Source: Erodium maritimum (Eukaryota; Streptophyta; Magnoliopsida; Geraniales; Geraniaceae). Taken from it: 64,000 nucleotides of DNA. The DNA lies in assembly GCA_963921825.1 (NCBI GenBank), contig OY997590.1, positions 45,587,039-45,651,038 on the forward strand, read 5' to 3'. Shown here piece by piece: positions 43,837 through 54,917 of the stretch. Position 1 is the first letter of the stretch. The number at the start of each line of letters is the position of its first letter. Under the pieces are notes generated by a model. That model had not been told where the DNA came from and did no database searches. It worked only from the letters and a program-made list of their open reading frames with translations. The translations under genes were made by a program, and so were the position numbers.

Positions 43837-45170
43837 ATTAATTTGCTATAAAAGAATATTTCAGTTTTTATTTTTATTTTTATATCATATTTAATTTTAA
43901 TTTTAATTTTAATTTTTGAAATTATTAGTTAATAGATTTACTCATTCAACTTTTTTACCTACAAAATTATTTTTTATTTTTAAATAATTTGTTTTTAATT
44001 CGTTTTATGAAAAACAAAAATAAAATCTTTAAAAATAATATTTATTTTTAATTTTTTTCTTTAATTTTTATTTCCTTAAATTTGTTTTCTTTTATTTTTC
44101 AATTCCATCTTCATGGATTGAGTGCTAGATTTGATTCCCATTTTCATCACCCTCCTGAATTGCTTAATATCTTAGATATTTATGGCATATTATTAAGAAG
44201 AAATACAATGTTAGTAAAAAAAAACCTAGAAAAGGTATAAAAGTTCAGTAACATTTTCATTTTGGTCAAAAAGAACGAAGAACTCGACATTTTATGTTTC
44301 ATGGGGCTCCAAAATGAACATGCAGAAAACAATGCTTACGTGCTTCCTTTTACGGTGTAAAGCAATAAAATAAACTATTTTCATCCAAATTCGAGCTTCT
44401 ATCACTTTGAGAGCAAAGCAAAGGGATTGGGGCTTTTTGGGATTCGGATTCGAGACAAAGATGAAGAGAGCAAGATTTGGGTTTAGATTTAAACAAGAGA
44501 GGTTGTCAATTGAACAGGATACATCGGGAGAGGCGTAGAGGAAGAGGAATAGTTGAGGAAGCCATAGCCATTGGAGAGAGTTTGGAGTTGCAGAGCTTGT
44601 CTGAGTTTCAGGCTTGAACTCTACAGCTCTGTGTAGATATTGTCATCATGTCTAACTTATCGATATATATAATTACGGGAAAATTTCATTGTAACACCTT
44701 GCCAAACATTTTTTTCAAAATGATATCTTGACAATTTTTTTTGCAATTTAATACCCAGACCAAACATTTACCAATACTTTGTTACCTAACCGTTAACTTT
44801 CCGTCCGAAATGACCAAATCACCCTTCATAGTTCTTCTCATTTTCACATATTCACGAAACCATCTTCAATGGAATACCATGCTCTTGGGATTGCTTCCAG
44901 AGCTTCAACAACTCGTTAGCCGAATCGATCTTCCGACTCGAAAGCTCCAAAACAGCTTGGAAGGAAGCATATAATGAATCAGTGATGGGAGACGACGAAT
45001 TGGTTTGGAGGTGGAGGAGAAACTGGAAGGTCTTGCGAGGGAAAGAGAGGCAGCAAGTGATATGGAGGACAGTGCTAAGAGAGGGAAAGGAGTCGGAGAA
45101 GAGGAGGGGACGGAGCTAGACGCCGCGGCTCCATTCCTTTTCCGGTTCCCGGAGAAGCTAGAGTGCTCGA
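43837..45170. other. AT-rich spacer with MULE-like terminus
   Basis: Mostly non-coding AT-rich DNA. From 44677, GGGAAAATTTCATTGTAACA and the next ~140 bases are the inverse of the GAAATTTTCCC-ended stretch in the 12980-15510 tandem units, indicating a related MULE-type end. 44960-45170 is purine/GC-rich and abuts the copia 2 LTR; it may be part of an old gene disrupted by that insertion. Confidence 0.45.
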
Positions 45171-45549
45171 TGTAGGAATTTAAGATCAATTTTATGAACT
45201 TTGATGCGGAATTGAAGACGAACGTTAAAACTCAGTTTAATTCAACCATATCAATCTATACTTCTATAATACGAACAAGAAGAATTAAATACGTATATGA
45301 CATACCCGATTCCATGCTTTCCTTTGACTCTTGAACCTTGAGTGTTTTTCTTCTCTCTCTCCTTTCTCCTTTCTATTCTCTGTAATGGTTCAGAGATTGG
45401 TTTCTGTTACTATATCAATTAGGGAGAGAGAAGGGAATTAAAACCCCCAATAATCAACTCATCCTTTGGGCTCAACCACCATAACATTGGGCTTCCTTAA
45501 TTGAATGGTTATTTAGTACATGGGCCACTAATTCAGAAATTAATTAACA
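45171..45549 (-). repeat. Copia 2 3' LTR
   Basis: 379 bp; on the + strand it begins TGTAGGAATTTAAGATC and ends AATTAATTAACA. Pairs with 53753-54131. Confidence 0.95.
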
Positions 45550-45567
45550 ATCTCCCACTTGGCCCAT
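45550..45567 (-). other. Copia 2 polypurine tract
   Basis: On the minus strand ATGGGCCAAGTGGGAGAT lies directly before the LTR start TGTTAATT. Confidence 0.7.
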
Positions 45568-45909
45568 GATACGACTTGATGATTCAACATTAATCAACCC
45601 ATACGTGTGCATATTGACTATGTAGAATCATTTAGTCATCTTTAATTGAATTAATTAATAGGGATCATGGTGGTTTCAAGTTACTTTATCAACGAGATCC
45701 CTCCCATGTATCACACTATTAACATAATCCAAGTAAACAATAATTAAGGAACACCGTAAACCTTAAATTTTCACATATCAATCAATGTATACGCCATGAT
45801 GTGAAAATTAACGAATAAGCAAAACATGACTTTAATTGAATTCACATAAATTTATGTCATGATTCTAAAATGAGCAATATATCAACCATTGTATATACAT
45901 ACATCACAA

Positions 45910-46777
45910 TTATGTTAACAAGGACTTATGTATGACACTCATTCTCTCTACATGGCCATTAAAAACCTTGGGTGGTAATGCTTTAGTCAACGGATCCGCT
46001 ACCATCAATTTTGTACCGATATGCTCGATCGACACCCTTTGATTTTGCACTTCTTCTTTCACTGCCAAGTACTTTATATCCATATGTTTTGCACCTTTAG
46101 AGTACTTATCATTTTTGGAGAAGAAGACAGCTGCGGAGTTATCATAATAAATTCTCAACGGCCTAGCAATACTATCAACAATGCTAAGGCGTGAGACAAA
46201 TTCCGCAACCACGATGATTGGACAGTGGCCTCAAAACACGCCACAAATTCCGCCTCCATGGTGGAAGTAGCAATAACAGACTGCTTCCCACTCCTCCAAG
46301 AAACTGATCCTCCAGCTAACAGAAACACATACCCAAATGTAGATTTTCTCGAATCTACACATCCTGCATAATCTGAATCTGTATAGCCGGCCAGCTCCAA
46401 GTCATTTGATCTTCTGTATGTGAGCATGTAGTCTTTGGTGCCTTGTAAGTACCTAAGAACTTTCTTTGCAGCTTTCCAGTGATCCATTCCTGGATTACTT
46501 TGATATCGGCCTAACATACCAACAGTGAAACTGATATCTGGCCGAGTACATGTCTGAGCATACATCAGGCTCCCAACAACTGATGCATAGGGAATATTTT
46601 CCATTTCTTTCCTTTCCAAATCATTTTGGGGACATTGTTTTTCATTAAATTTATATCCTTTTTGAATCGGAACTATTCCAGCTGAGCATTTATCCATTCT
46701 GAATTTCTCCAATACTTTGTTAATATAACCTTTTTGAGACAATCCTAACAATCCTTTTGATCTATCCCGGAATATTT
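45910..46777 (-). pseudogene. Copia 2 reverse transcriptase end and RNase H
   Basis: It continues after the solo LTR: LGLSQKGYINKVLEKFRM, GSLMYAQTCTRPDISFTVGM, LGRYQSNPGMDHWKAAKKVL, then RNase H LAGYTDSDYAGCVDSRKSTF and MEAEFVACFEA. A frameshift near 46190 shifts to YYDNSAAVFFSKNDKYSKGA, KHMDIKYL and MVADPLTKALPPKVF, the standard copia C-terminus. Apart from the frameshift and the solo LTR the sequence is well preserved. Confidence 0.88.
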
Positions 46778-46782
46778 CTATT

Positions 46783-49536
46783 TGTAAGAACCACTCCCGG
46801 TCTTAGTTGAGCCGTTTCCTTGTAGCCCGTCAAGTTTCGTAATTTCTTGGAAAAAGTGCCCGTTCGGGGCCCGAAACGTCCGAATTTCGCGAATCTGATT
46901 AGAAAATATCTAGAAGATATTTTCCAAAAAGGTGTGGGACCCACTTGGCACTTGTCAAATAAGTGGTCGTGTTAGCTTTATGGGGTGAAACAAGAAGATG
47001 AGGACATAGGGGGGGGGGTCGGCCATTTCAATCAAAAAAAGAGAAAAAGGGGTGTTTTTAGAGAGAGAAAAGAAGAGAGAAGGAAGAGAGAAAAAGAAAA
47101 GAGGTTGGGGAAGTTGTGACGTTTCTCGTTCATCCAACCCTTGGATCGTCTCAAAACTAAGAGAATCGAACTCCCCTCGACATTCTCTACGGTGAGCAAC
47201 TATCCGATCTTCGTTTTGGTTAATTTCAAAAGTTAGGGTTTGATTAAAATGAGTAGTTTATGGTGGACATGAGGTATGGGGATTGTTGGAGACGTTTTGG
47301 GAGTGAAGAGGGACGTTTTCCGGTGACCGGGAGCTCCGGCCACCATGTAGGGTGGCCGGCCACCATGTGGGGTGGTTGGCCGGAGCTAGGGCCGGCCACC
47401 ACCATGGTGAGTCGGGCCCACTTGAGCCCTAGCACCCACGGCCAAGGTTGGCCGGGTGGGGCCCACGTGCTCGGGTTTAGTGTTCGGGTGGTGTAGAACG
47501 TTCCCCGAGTCATTAATCTACAACCGGATCGAAATTTGGAATTAAATTGTAAAAGTTGTAATTGACGGGTTTAGAAACTTGAAACGATAATTAAATTACT
47601 CGGAAGTCGGAATTGAATTCCGTCGAGTGCATAGGAACCCTTGAATTATTCTAAGACCGTAGAAACGAAAACGGAAATTTTCGGAGCCCCGGAAGTTCGT
47701 TTTCAAAACCCGGCAGATTCGCCATGTCGGGCGAATCGGGCCTTTCCGAGTCCAATATCGACAATGTCGAGTAATTGGGGAGTTTGGGAGTGATTGACAT
47801 CGTCGGGGTTACTTTTGAGCGTCACGTTCATTAAAATTCAGTTTATGCCTGCAAGCTTAAAAGCGTTTATAATTGTGTTCTTTTAGATCGTGCTGCGGAC
47901 AGAGGAAAGGGAAAGCTAGGCGAGTGACCGAGATCACGCTGGAGCTTATTTGTGCGCTTTTGGAGAAAGCATACGAGGTAGGGAAAAGTAGCCGGATCTT
48001 GGCCCTGACTAGGGAAAGTTAACAGTAGATATGCATGTGACACTGGGGTGTCGTGGGTTTAGTAAGTTTATCGAATATTAGAAAGGCAGGCGACACCGGG
48101 CGGTGTCGTAGGATGCGGGAACGTATCGAACATTAGAATGGCATGTGACACTTAGTAGTGTCGTAGGAGCAGAGAACTTATCGATATTAGAGTTACTGGA
48201 GGCATATGACCATGCCCAGAGGTTGATTGTGAAACTGTTGATATTAGAATTACTGGAGGCATATGACCATGCCCGGAGGTTGATTGTGAAATTGTTGATA
48301 TTAGAACTGTTGGAGGCATTGGTTATGCCCGGAGGTTGATTGTGTAATTTGTGTCTTGGGTGGCCATGAGAGCCCGTACTTTACTGTTAGGTCTTGGGTG
48401 GCCATGAGAGCTCGTACTTTACTGTTGTGTCTTGGGTGGCCATGAGAGCCCGTACTTTACTGGTGTGTCATGGGTGGCCATGAGAACCCGTATTACTGTT
48501 GTGTCTTGGGTGGCCATGAGTGCATGTGGAGTGTTGAACCTGTGTTGTTGCTGTTTGTTGAACTTTGCTTGTGATTGTGATTGTGGTTACCTGAGGTTGG
48601 AAACCCGACTTTGTGTCGGGGAAGTTGCGTGGTGTGGCTAGCCTCCCGAGAGGGATCGGGGGAAGCAGAGAGGTTGTGGGCTAGCCTCTCGATAGGGATC
48701 GGGAGAAGGATTGCGAGGTTGGTGGTGTGGCTAGCCTCCCGACAAAGGTCGGGGGTAGGGGAGAGGTTGTGGGCTAGCCTCCCGACTGTGTGTCGGGAGA
48801 AGTTTCGTGGGTTGTGCGGGTGTGGCTAGCCTCCCGACAGAGGTCGGGGGTAGGGGAGAGGTTGTGGGCTAGCCTCCCGACTGAGATTGGGAGAAGTTGC
48901 GCGACAGGTCGACCGCCTGACCTGACTGGGATCGGTAAAGGGCGAGAAAGAGATGGGTTACTGAGCAGCTGGCGTGCGATCCTTTGTGATCTTGTTTGGT
49001 GTGCGATCCTTTCTGATCTTGGGTGTTGTGTGGTTGTCTGTCGTGTCTTTGGAAGAGGTCGTCAATCGTTGTGTCGGGTCTACATTACGTGTCCGAGTGT
49101 TGAGTTGGTTGAGGAAAGTAACAGTGTGTGTGTGTCAGTCGGGGTACTTGAGTTGGGGATAGTGATCCCCGGTGTTGAGTTTGTTGTTGGTGTTACCGGC
49201 ATTGTCTGCTAAGTATGCCGTAGTCAGTCTGTTATCCGTGGTGGTGAGCGAACGCTCACCCCTAGCTGCTTTTCCTACAGGTATCGGTCGCAGGTTGGAC
49301 TAGGTGAGCTTCCGAAGCTTGAAGAGCTAGGAGCAGGAGTCCGGGTTTACTTTTGAGTCTAGCGACGTATACCTTGCTTTTTGTCCAATTGTTGGGACGT
49401 ACTTTTAAGTTGTAAATGATTATTTTGGTTAAGTAAATGGTGGTTTTAAAGTGATTTATGTAAAAGGTTTCAAAATGTTTTATTATTTTAAACGTTCGTG
49501 TCCCGAGTTCGGTTGTACTGAAATTGCGGCGTGACA
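46783..49536 (-). mobile_element. Solo LTR, 2.75 kb, copy 2 (inverted)
   Basis: The minus strand begins TGTCACGCCGCAATTTCAG and ends TTCTTACA, flanked by CTATT on both sides (46778-46782, 49537-49541). Same family as 29692-32594: shared start, AGGAAAAGCAGCTAGGGGTG, the GGTGAGCG/CGCTCACC inverted repeat, and minisatellites. No polyprotein, primer site or polypurine tract. It interrupts the copia 2 reverse transcriptase gene between SYVIGI and the next block. A run of ten G is at 47009-47018. Confidence 0.85.
48345..48520 (-). repeat. ~38-bp minisatellite in solo LTR copy 2
   Basis: Four or five units of TCTTGGGTGGCCATGAGAGC type, the inverse of the 39-bp array at 30625-30780. Neighbouring arrays: ~58-bp units at 48185-48340 (GGAGGCATATGACCATGCCC) and repeated GGCTAGCCTCCCGAC blocks at 48635-48900. 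Copy numbers differ from those in copy 1. Confidence 0.8.
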
Positions 49537-49541
49537 CTATT

Positions 49542-50608
49542 CCAATCACATAGGATGCCTCACCCATATCCTTCATTTCAAAGTTCTTGGAGAGAAATGC
49601 TTTCACATCAGGTAATAACCCTTTGTCATTTGCAGCAAGTAGTATATCATCAACATATAGGATTACTATTATGAACTTGCTCCCACTGGTTTTCATATAG
49701 ATACACCGATCCACGGTGTTCTCTACAAAACCATACGACAAGATGATACTATTAAATTTAATGTACCATTGTCTAGAAGCTTGCTTCAGTCCATATATTG
49801 ACTTCTTTAACTTACACACTAAATTTTCTCTACCTGAAGATAAGAAACCCTCGGGTTGGTCCATATAAACTTCTTCTTCCAAGTCACCATTAAGGAAGGC
49901 GGTCTTCACATCCATTTGATGAAGTTCTAGATCATAATGAGCTGTCAAAGCCAAAACAATTCGTAAGAAGTCTTTCTTTGACACTGGAGAAAAAGTCTCC
50001 TTATAATCAATGCCATCTTTTTGAGTATAACCTTTTGCAACAAGTCTGGCTTTATACCTTTCGATATTGCCTTGTGAGTCTCTTTTGGTTTTGAAAACCC
50101 ATTTACAACCCACTTGCTTTGCATTTTCAGGCAATTCTACAAGTTCCCAAAATTTGTTGTCATCCATTGATTTCAACTCTTCTTTCATGGCATCAAACCA
50201 TTTTCCGGAATTGTCACATTTCATGGCTTGTACAAATGAGACTGGATCTTCATCAACACTCAAGTCACATTCATGTTCAAGTGAGTATATCAAGTAATCA
50301 CTAGAAATAGCTGGTCTTCTCTGCCTTACAGACCTTCGTGGTGTTATTTCTTGTTGTATCACTTGCTCATTTTCGACTTGTGCATTGTCAACCGGTTCAT
50401 CATTTTCATGTTCATTTTGTGGGTTTGGAATATCATGTCGTTGTTCCATTGAATTGTGTTTCTTTGATGTAACACGAGGAACAACAACATGAGAAGAACT
50501 ACTAGGTATAGTAGGTTCCATTTGGATTTCTTGAATATCCACTTTTCTTAATTCCGAACTCCCACTGAACTCGCCATTCTCAATGAACCGAGCATTACCA
50601 GACTCCAT
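49542..50608 (-). pseudogene. Copia 2 reverse transcriptase, N-terminal part
   Basis: One clean frame on the minus strand: GCKWVFKTKRDSQGNIERYK, LVAKGYTQKDGIDYKETFSP, MDVKTAFLNGDLEEEVYMDQ, IYGLKQASRQWYIKF, LYVDDILLAANDK, ending MKDMGEASYVIGI at the solo LTR. The YVDD catalytic box is intact. The residues before about 50200 are the variable linker between integrase and reverse transcriptase. Codons beyond 49541 belong to the solo LTR. Confidence 0.9.
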
Positions 50609-51603
50609 AATCCTCGTACTATGGTTAGGACAGTAAAATCTATACCCTTTCGATTTTTCTGGATAGCCGATGAAATAACCATAATGGTTCTTGCATCAAG
50701 CTTCTTTTCATGTGGATTAACTATTCTTATTTCTGCTTGGCAACCCCAAACATGCAAGTGCCTCAAACTAGGTTTCCTTCATGTGCATAGTTCATAAGGA
50801 GTCTTAGGAACTGCTTTACTAGGAACCCTATTCAACAGATATACTGCTGTTCTTAAGGCATGTGTCCACAAAGAAAGAGGTATAGTAGTATAACTCATCA
50901 TACTTCTAACCATATCCATTAAAGTACGATTTCGTCTCTCAGCAACACCATTTTGTTGTGGCGTCTTGGGCATTGTGTATTGTGCACATATACCCCGACT
51001 CTCTAGAAATTTGGCAAAAGGTCCCGGACATTGTCCGTTTTCATCAAATTTTCCATAGTATTCACCACCTCTCTCTGATCTTATTATCTTAACGTTTATA
51101 TCTAATTGTCTTTCCACCTCATTCACAAACACCTCTACGATATTCACTGATTGAGATTTTTCATGCAATAGATAAAGATAACAGTAACTTGAATAATCAT
51201 CAATAAAGGTGATAAAATATGTCTCACCGCTCCAACTTGGTGCATCAAAAGGACCACAAATATCATTGTGTATTAATTCAAGAGGTTCACTACTTCTTGT
51301 GCCAGGATATTTGGATATGTGTCTAGTTTGCTTGCCTTTAATGCATTCTAGACACACACCCCAGTTAGTAAAATCCAATTGAGGTAAGATTTCATTTTTC
51401 ACTAGTCACATTACCCTTTCTTTGGATATATGACCTAATCTTTGATGCCACAAAAAAGCAGAATCCTCCTTACATATACTACGTTTACTGCATGTACCAT
51501 GTTCAACATTAAATAGGGATTCAGCAAAATCAACATCAAGATTGAAACGATACAAATCATCCATCAAAGTACCACTACCATAATAATAATTATGTTTGTA
51601 CAA
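50609..51603 (-). pseudogene. Copia 2 integrase
   Basis: From high to low coordinates: the pre-integrase region FLWHQRLGHISKERVM, an in-frame TGA at about 51403 (consistent with CGA Arg), then CLECIKGKQTRHISK, LELIHNDICGPFDAPSW, FITFIDDYSSYCYLYLL, IIRSERGGEYYGKF, PQQNGVAERRNRTLMDMVRS. The second catalytic Asp of the DDE triad (normally RSDRGGEY) is Glu here. A frameshift near 50700 breaks the C-terminal part (RHLHVWGCQAEIRIVNPHEK). Integrase would insert the element cDNA; this copy should be inactive. Confidence 0.87.
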
Positions 51604-52750
51604 TGAAAAAGTACCATTGCCAATCTTAAAGTTGAAGTTAACTTTGTCTAATTTGGAAACAGAAATTAAGTTTCTAGCACAATCAGGAACGTAAAGACAT
51701 TTCTCTAAATCTAGACGACATCATGTGTCTAATATTAATCTGTACGTTCCAATTCCTTCAATGTGTGCCTTCATTCTGTTTCCCATATACAGAAATCGAT
51801 CAGTTCCGCTTATGCGCTGGATCGAAAGGAATCCCTGTGTAATATGTGACACATGAGTAGTAGCACCAGTATCTAACCACCAAGTATTATGAGGTACTTC
51901 TATAAGATTTGATTCATAACATACAGAAACAAAATATGTACCTTTCTTTTCAAACCAGTCCTTTCTTTTCGGGCAGTCCTTCTTGAAGTGACCATTCTTG
52001 TTGCAGAAGTAGCACCTCTGCTCCTTTCGAATGTGCCCCTCATTGACTTTCAAAGGATTCTTTCCTTTCCTTTTCTTTTCAACTTTTCCCGGTTTAGCCT
52101 TGCTGCTACTAACACCATCATGCATGGTGAAATGAACAGAGTGACCCTTAATCTTTTTCAGTCTTCCTTCCTCTTGAATGAGCATAGCCTTAATTTCCTG
52201 AAGATTCCACTTCTCTTTAATGGTGTTATAATTCACCTGGAATTGGCCAAACTCTATAGGAAGTGAGTTGATGATGAACTGAACTAGAAATGATTCACTC
52301 ACATCCATCCCCATCGCCTTTAGTTTTGCTGCTAAGTTTGACATACAGGTCACATGATCATGAATGGGTTGCGACCAATCAAATTTCTTGGTCGTCAGCT
52401 CGCTCATAAGACTTCCCACAATAGACTTATCAGTAATGTCTGATTGAGAAAGTTCCTTAATTTTCAGCATGAATTCCCTTGCATTGTTAGTCTTCGGCAT
52501 CGATGGTTTGACGTTATCAGCCATCGTCATCTTCATTAAATTCAAGCTCAGCCTTAGACCTTTCCCAGGCATCAAAAATTGATTTCTCAACCTCTGTACT
52601 AGTCTCAGTAATGGCTACAGGCACTTCATTGGTAATTATTGCCAGGTCTAAATCCATAACGCCCAGTTGAAACTGGACCTGTTCTGACCAATCCGAATAA
52701 TTTAATCCGTTGAATTTAACAACACCATTCGCCGAAGCAAACATATTCAT
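51604..52750 (-). pseudogene. Copia 2 gag and protease
   Basis: Start MNMFASANGVVKFNGLNYSD at 52750. After about 75 codons the frame breaks near 52530 (DEDDG region). The main gag part has LMSELTTKKFDWSQPIHDHV and FLVQFIINSLPIEFGQFQVN, a CCHC knuckle CYFCNKNGHFKKDC and the protease motif WWLDTGATTHVSH. A TGA at 51721 follows LILDT, where GGA (Gly) is usual, and the reading continues CRLDLEKCLYVPDCARNLIS. Gag forms the particle; the protease cuts the polyprotein. Confidence 0.88.
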
Positions 52751-53735
52751 GGAAGCTGCAAAACATTACATACATCTCACACGTTAATATTTTGAGTTAT
52801 CTATAAATCAACAATCGTTACTATATACTCTTAAGTTCACCTTTGGGTTAAACTTAAAAGTATAAACTTATAATGATGCTAAATAAGATTTTTAATGTAA
52901 TAGACAACTAACTAAATTCTAATAAACATGGATGCTATCTTTGGATATACAAACATGTCCATTGAAAGAGTCAGTTTGTTTCCATCAGTATTACTAATTA
53001 TAAACAATGGTCCACCTTTGGGTGACCTCATAGTTTTATAATTAATAATTAAATCGTTAAAGTTTAGCGTCTTTTATGTTATTTACTAGCATCTCTAAAC
53101 TTAAACAATTTTTAAGGGAAGACTTTAATGTTTGATTAACTTTAAAGTAAGATCACTTTGGTGATTAACAAACCTTAAAGTTAATATACGATTCATGTGT
53201 AAATTACTATAAATGCCATGTGATGTTCACGGTTCATACACATATATACACTTTAATATGTAAATTACATATACATGTACGAGATCAATTATGCCATCAA
53301 ATATCATGTTCATACATGTTCAATTACCATAAATGTCATGTAATATAGCATATCATGAACACAACACATGTTCAATTAATGTAACATATGAACAACATAC
53401 GTGTATGTATATAGCTTCAAAAAGTAATTTACTGTAAAAGCCAAAACAACCACACATGTACATGTTCAAGCAAAATTACAGTAAATGCCAAATTAACAAA
53501 ATACATATGTACAAGATCAAGTTCGGTTACTGTAATTGGTAAAGGCTAAAATAATAATATGGATTGTTATGAACCTAACAACAACCCCTTCTTTAATCAC
53601 GTTCATAGTAGCCACCAATTATCAGAACTTAATTTGAACATTCAAGTAAGAATAAAATACTTTTAGCATCCATCGATAATCAATTAGTGATGGAAAAAAT
53701 CAGAATAAGAGTATGTGAATTAAATGAGTTATTAA
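52751..53735 (-). other. Copia 2 untranslated leader
   Basis: About 1 kb, AT-rich, between primer site and gag. It has several imperfect copies of words like TGTTCAATTACCATAAATGT and ACATACGTGTATGTATAT (about 53215-53530). No coding frame. Confidence 0.6.
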
Positions 53736-53752
53736 CCATGCTCTGATACCAC
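53736..53752 (-). other. Copia 2 primer binding site
   Basis: On the minus strand TGGTATCAGAGCATGG follows the LTR end (…TACA) after one base: an exact initiator-tRNA-Met-type site. Confidence 0.88.
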
Positions 53753-54131
53753 TGTAGGAATTTAAGATCAATTTTATGAACTTTGATGCGGAATTGAAGA
53801 CGAACGTTAAAACTCAGTTTAATTCAACCATATCAATCTATACTTCTATAATACGAACAAGAAGAATTAAATACGTATATGACATACCCGATTCCATGCT
53901 TTCCTTTGACTCTTGAACCTTGAGTGTTTTTCTTCTCTCTCTCCTTTCTCCTTTCTATTCTCTGTAATGGTTCAGAGATTGGTTTCTTTAACTATATCAA
54001 TTAGGGAGAGAGAAGGGAATTAAAACCCCCAATAACCAACTCATCATTTAGGCTCAACCACCATAACATTGGGCTTCCTTAATTGAATGGTTATTTAGTA
54101 CATGGGTCACTAATTCAGAAATTAATTAACA
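53753..54131 (-). repeat. Copia 2 5' LTR
   Basis: 379 bp, differing from 45171-45549 at six positions seen by eye, clustered in its right half (around 53988-54107). It should hold the element promoter. Confidence 0.95.
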
Positions 54132-54902
54132 CTCAAATCATAACATAATCGTCGTGCTGCTGCTGCGGCGGCGAAGGAGTGGCTTGAGTTTCGAATCTAT
54201 TGATGCCCTCAAGGTGCTCGACGAAATGCTCTAAATCGATTTGAATGAATAGTAATACAAATTGAGGACTTCGTACTGTGTAATTTAAAAAGAAGAACAT
54301 GGATTTTTTTTAATTAATTAAAAAGAAGAACATGAATTTTTTTAAAACTAATGGGTTTCTCCAAGAATAACCTATTCAATGACTATGTTTTTAACATAAG
54401 AACGTGTAACTTTGAGTTGATACAGATCATAACAGAAGACTAACGAAAACTATTGCAAACCAACAAAATCTGTTAGTTTTGACAGAAACCGTTAGTTGAA
54501 AACCATGTGAGGTGCATATGCTTGTTTAAACATTTCTAAATGAACAAAATACCCACATGTTTTAAGTTTCATTCTCAAATCATAACTACTTAACTTTACA
54601 CTTTACTAATATTTTATTTTATTCTTTTTTTCATATATTTATTAATATTTTTTAATTTAATATTTAAAAAATAAATATTTATAAATAGATAAATAACTCT
54701 TTTAAAATTTCATAAAGTGTGTTTTTTTATATTTATTTTTATATATTTACCAATTATTAATTTATATATATCACATAAACTATATTAATAATACATTTTG
54801 TGGTTTTATTTTATTATTATTAGTTAAACCGTAAAATATTCTAATTTTTGTAATTGTGGTTTGTAGTAGTGTAATTACTATATGTGAATTCATTAGTAAA
54901 TG
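54132..54902. other. Spacer with possible gene-fragment end
   Basis: 54135-54235 has GC-rich codon-like sequence; on the minus strand it reads EHFVEHLEGINRFETQATPS and ends QQQHDDYVMI-stop. Not recognised. Together with 44960-45170 it may be the target gene fragment split by copia 2. The rest is AT-rich, with MULE-terminus-like words. Confidence 0.3.
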
Positions 54903-54917
54903 AAAATTATAATAATT

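Larger units (their letters stand above)
45171..54131 (-). mobile_element. Copia element 2, minus strand, nearly complete
   Basis: 379-bp LTRs at both ends, flanks CTCGA on the left and CTCAA on the right (5-bp duplication with one change). The order on the minus strand is LTR, primer site, ~1-kb leader, gag, protease, integrase, reverse transcriptase, RNase H, polypurine tract, LTR. Without the nested 2754-bp solo LTR it is about 6.2 kb. By eye the two LTRs differ at 6 of 379 positions (1.6%), so it is much younger than copia 1. Confidence 0.92.

Noticed and set aside
48790..49212. 140-codon + strand frame and neighbouring small frames
   Set aside because: They lie in the inverted solo LTR across its minisatellite blocks, with no similarity to proteins.
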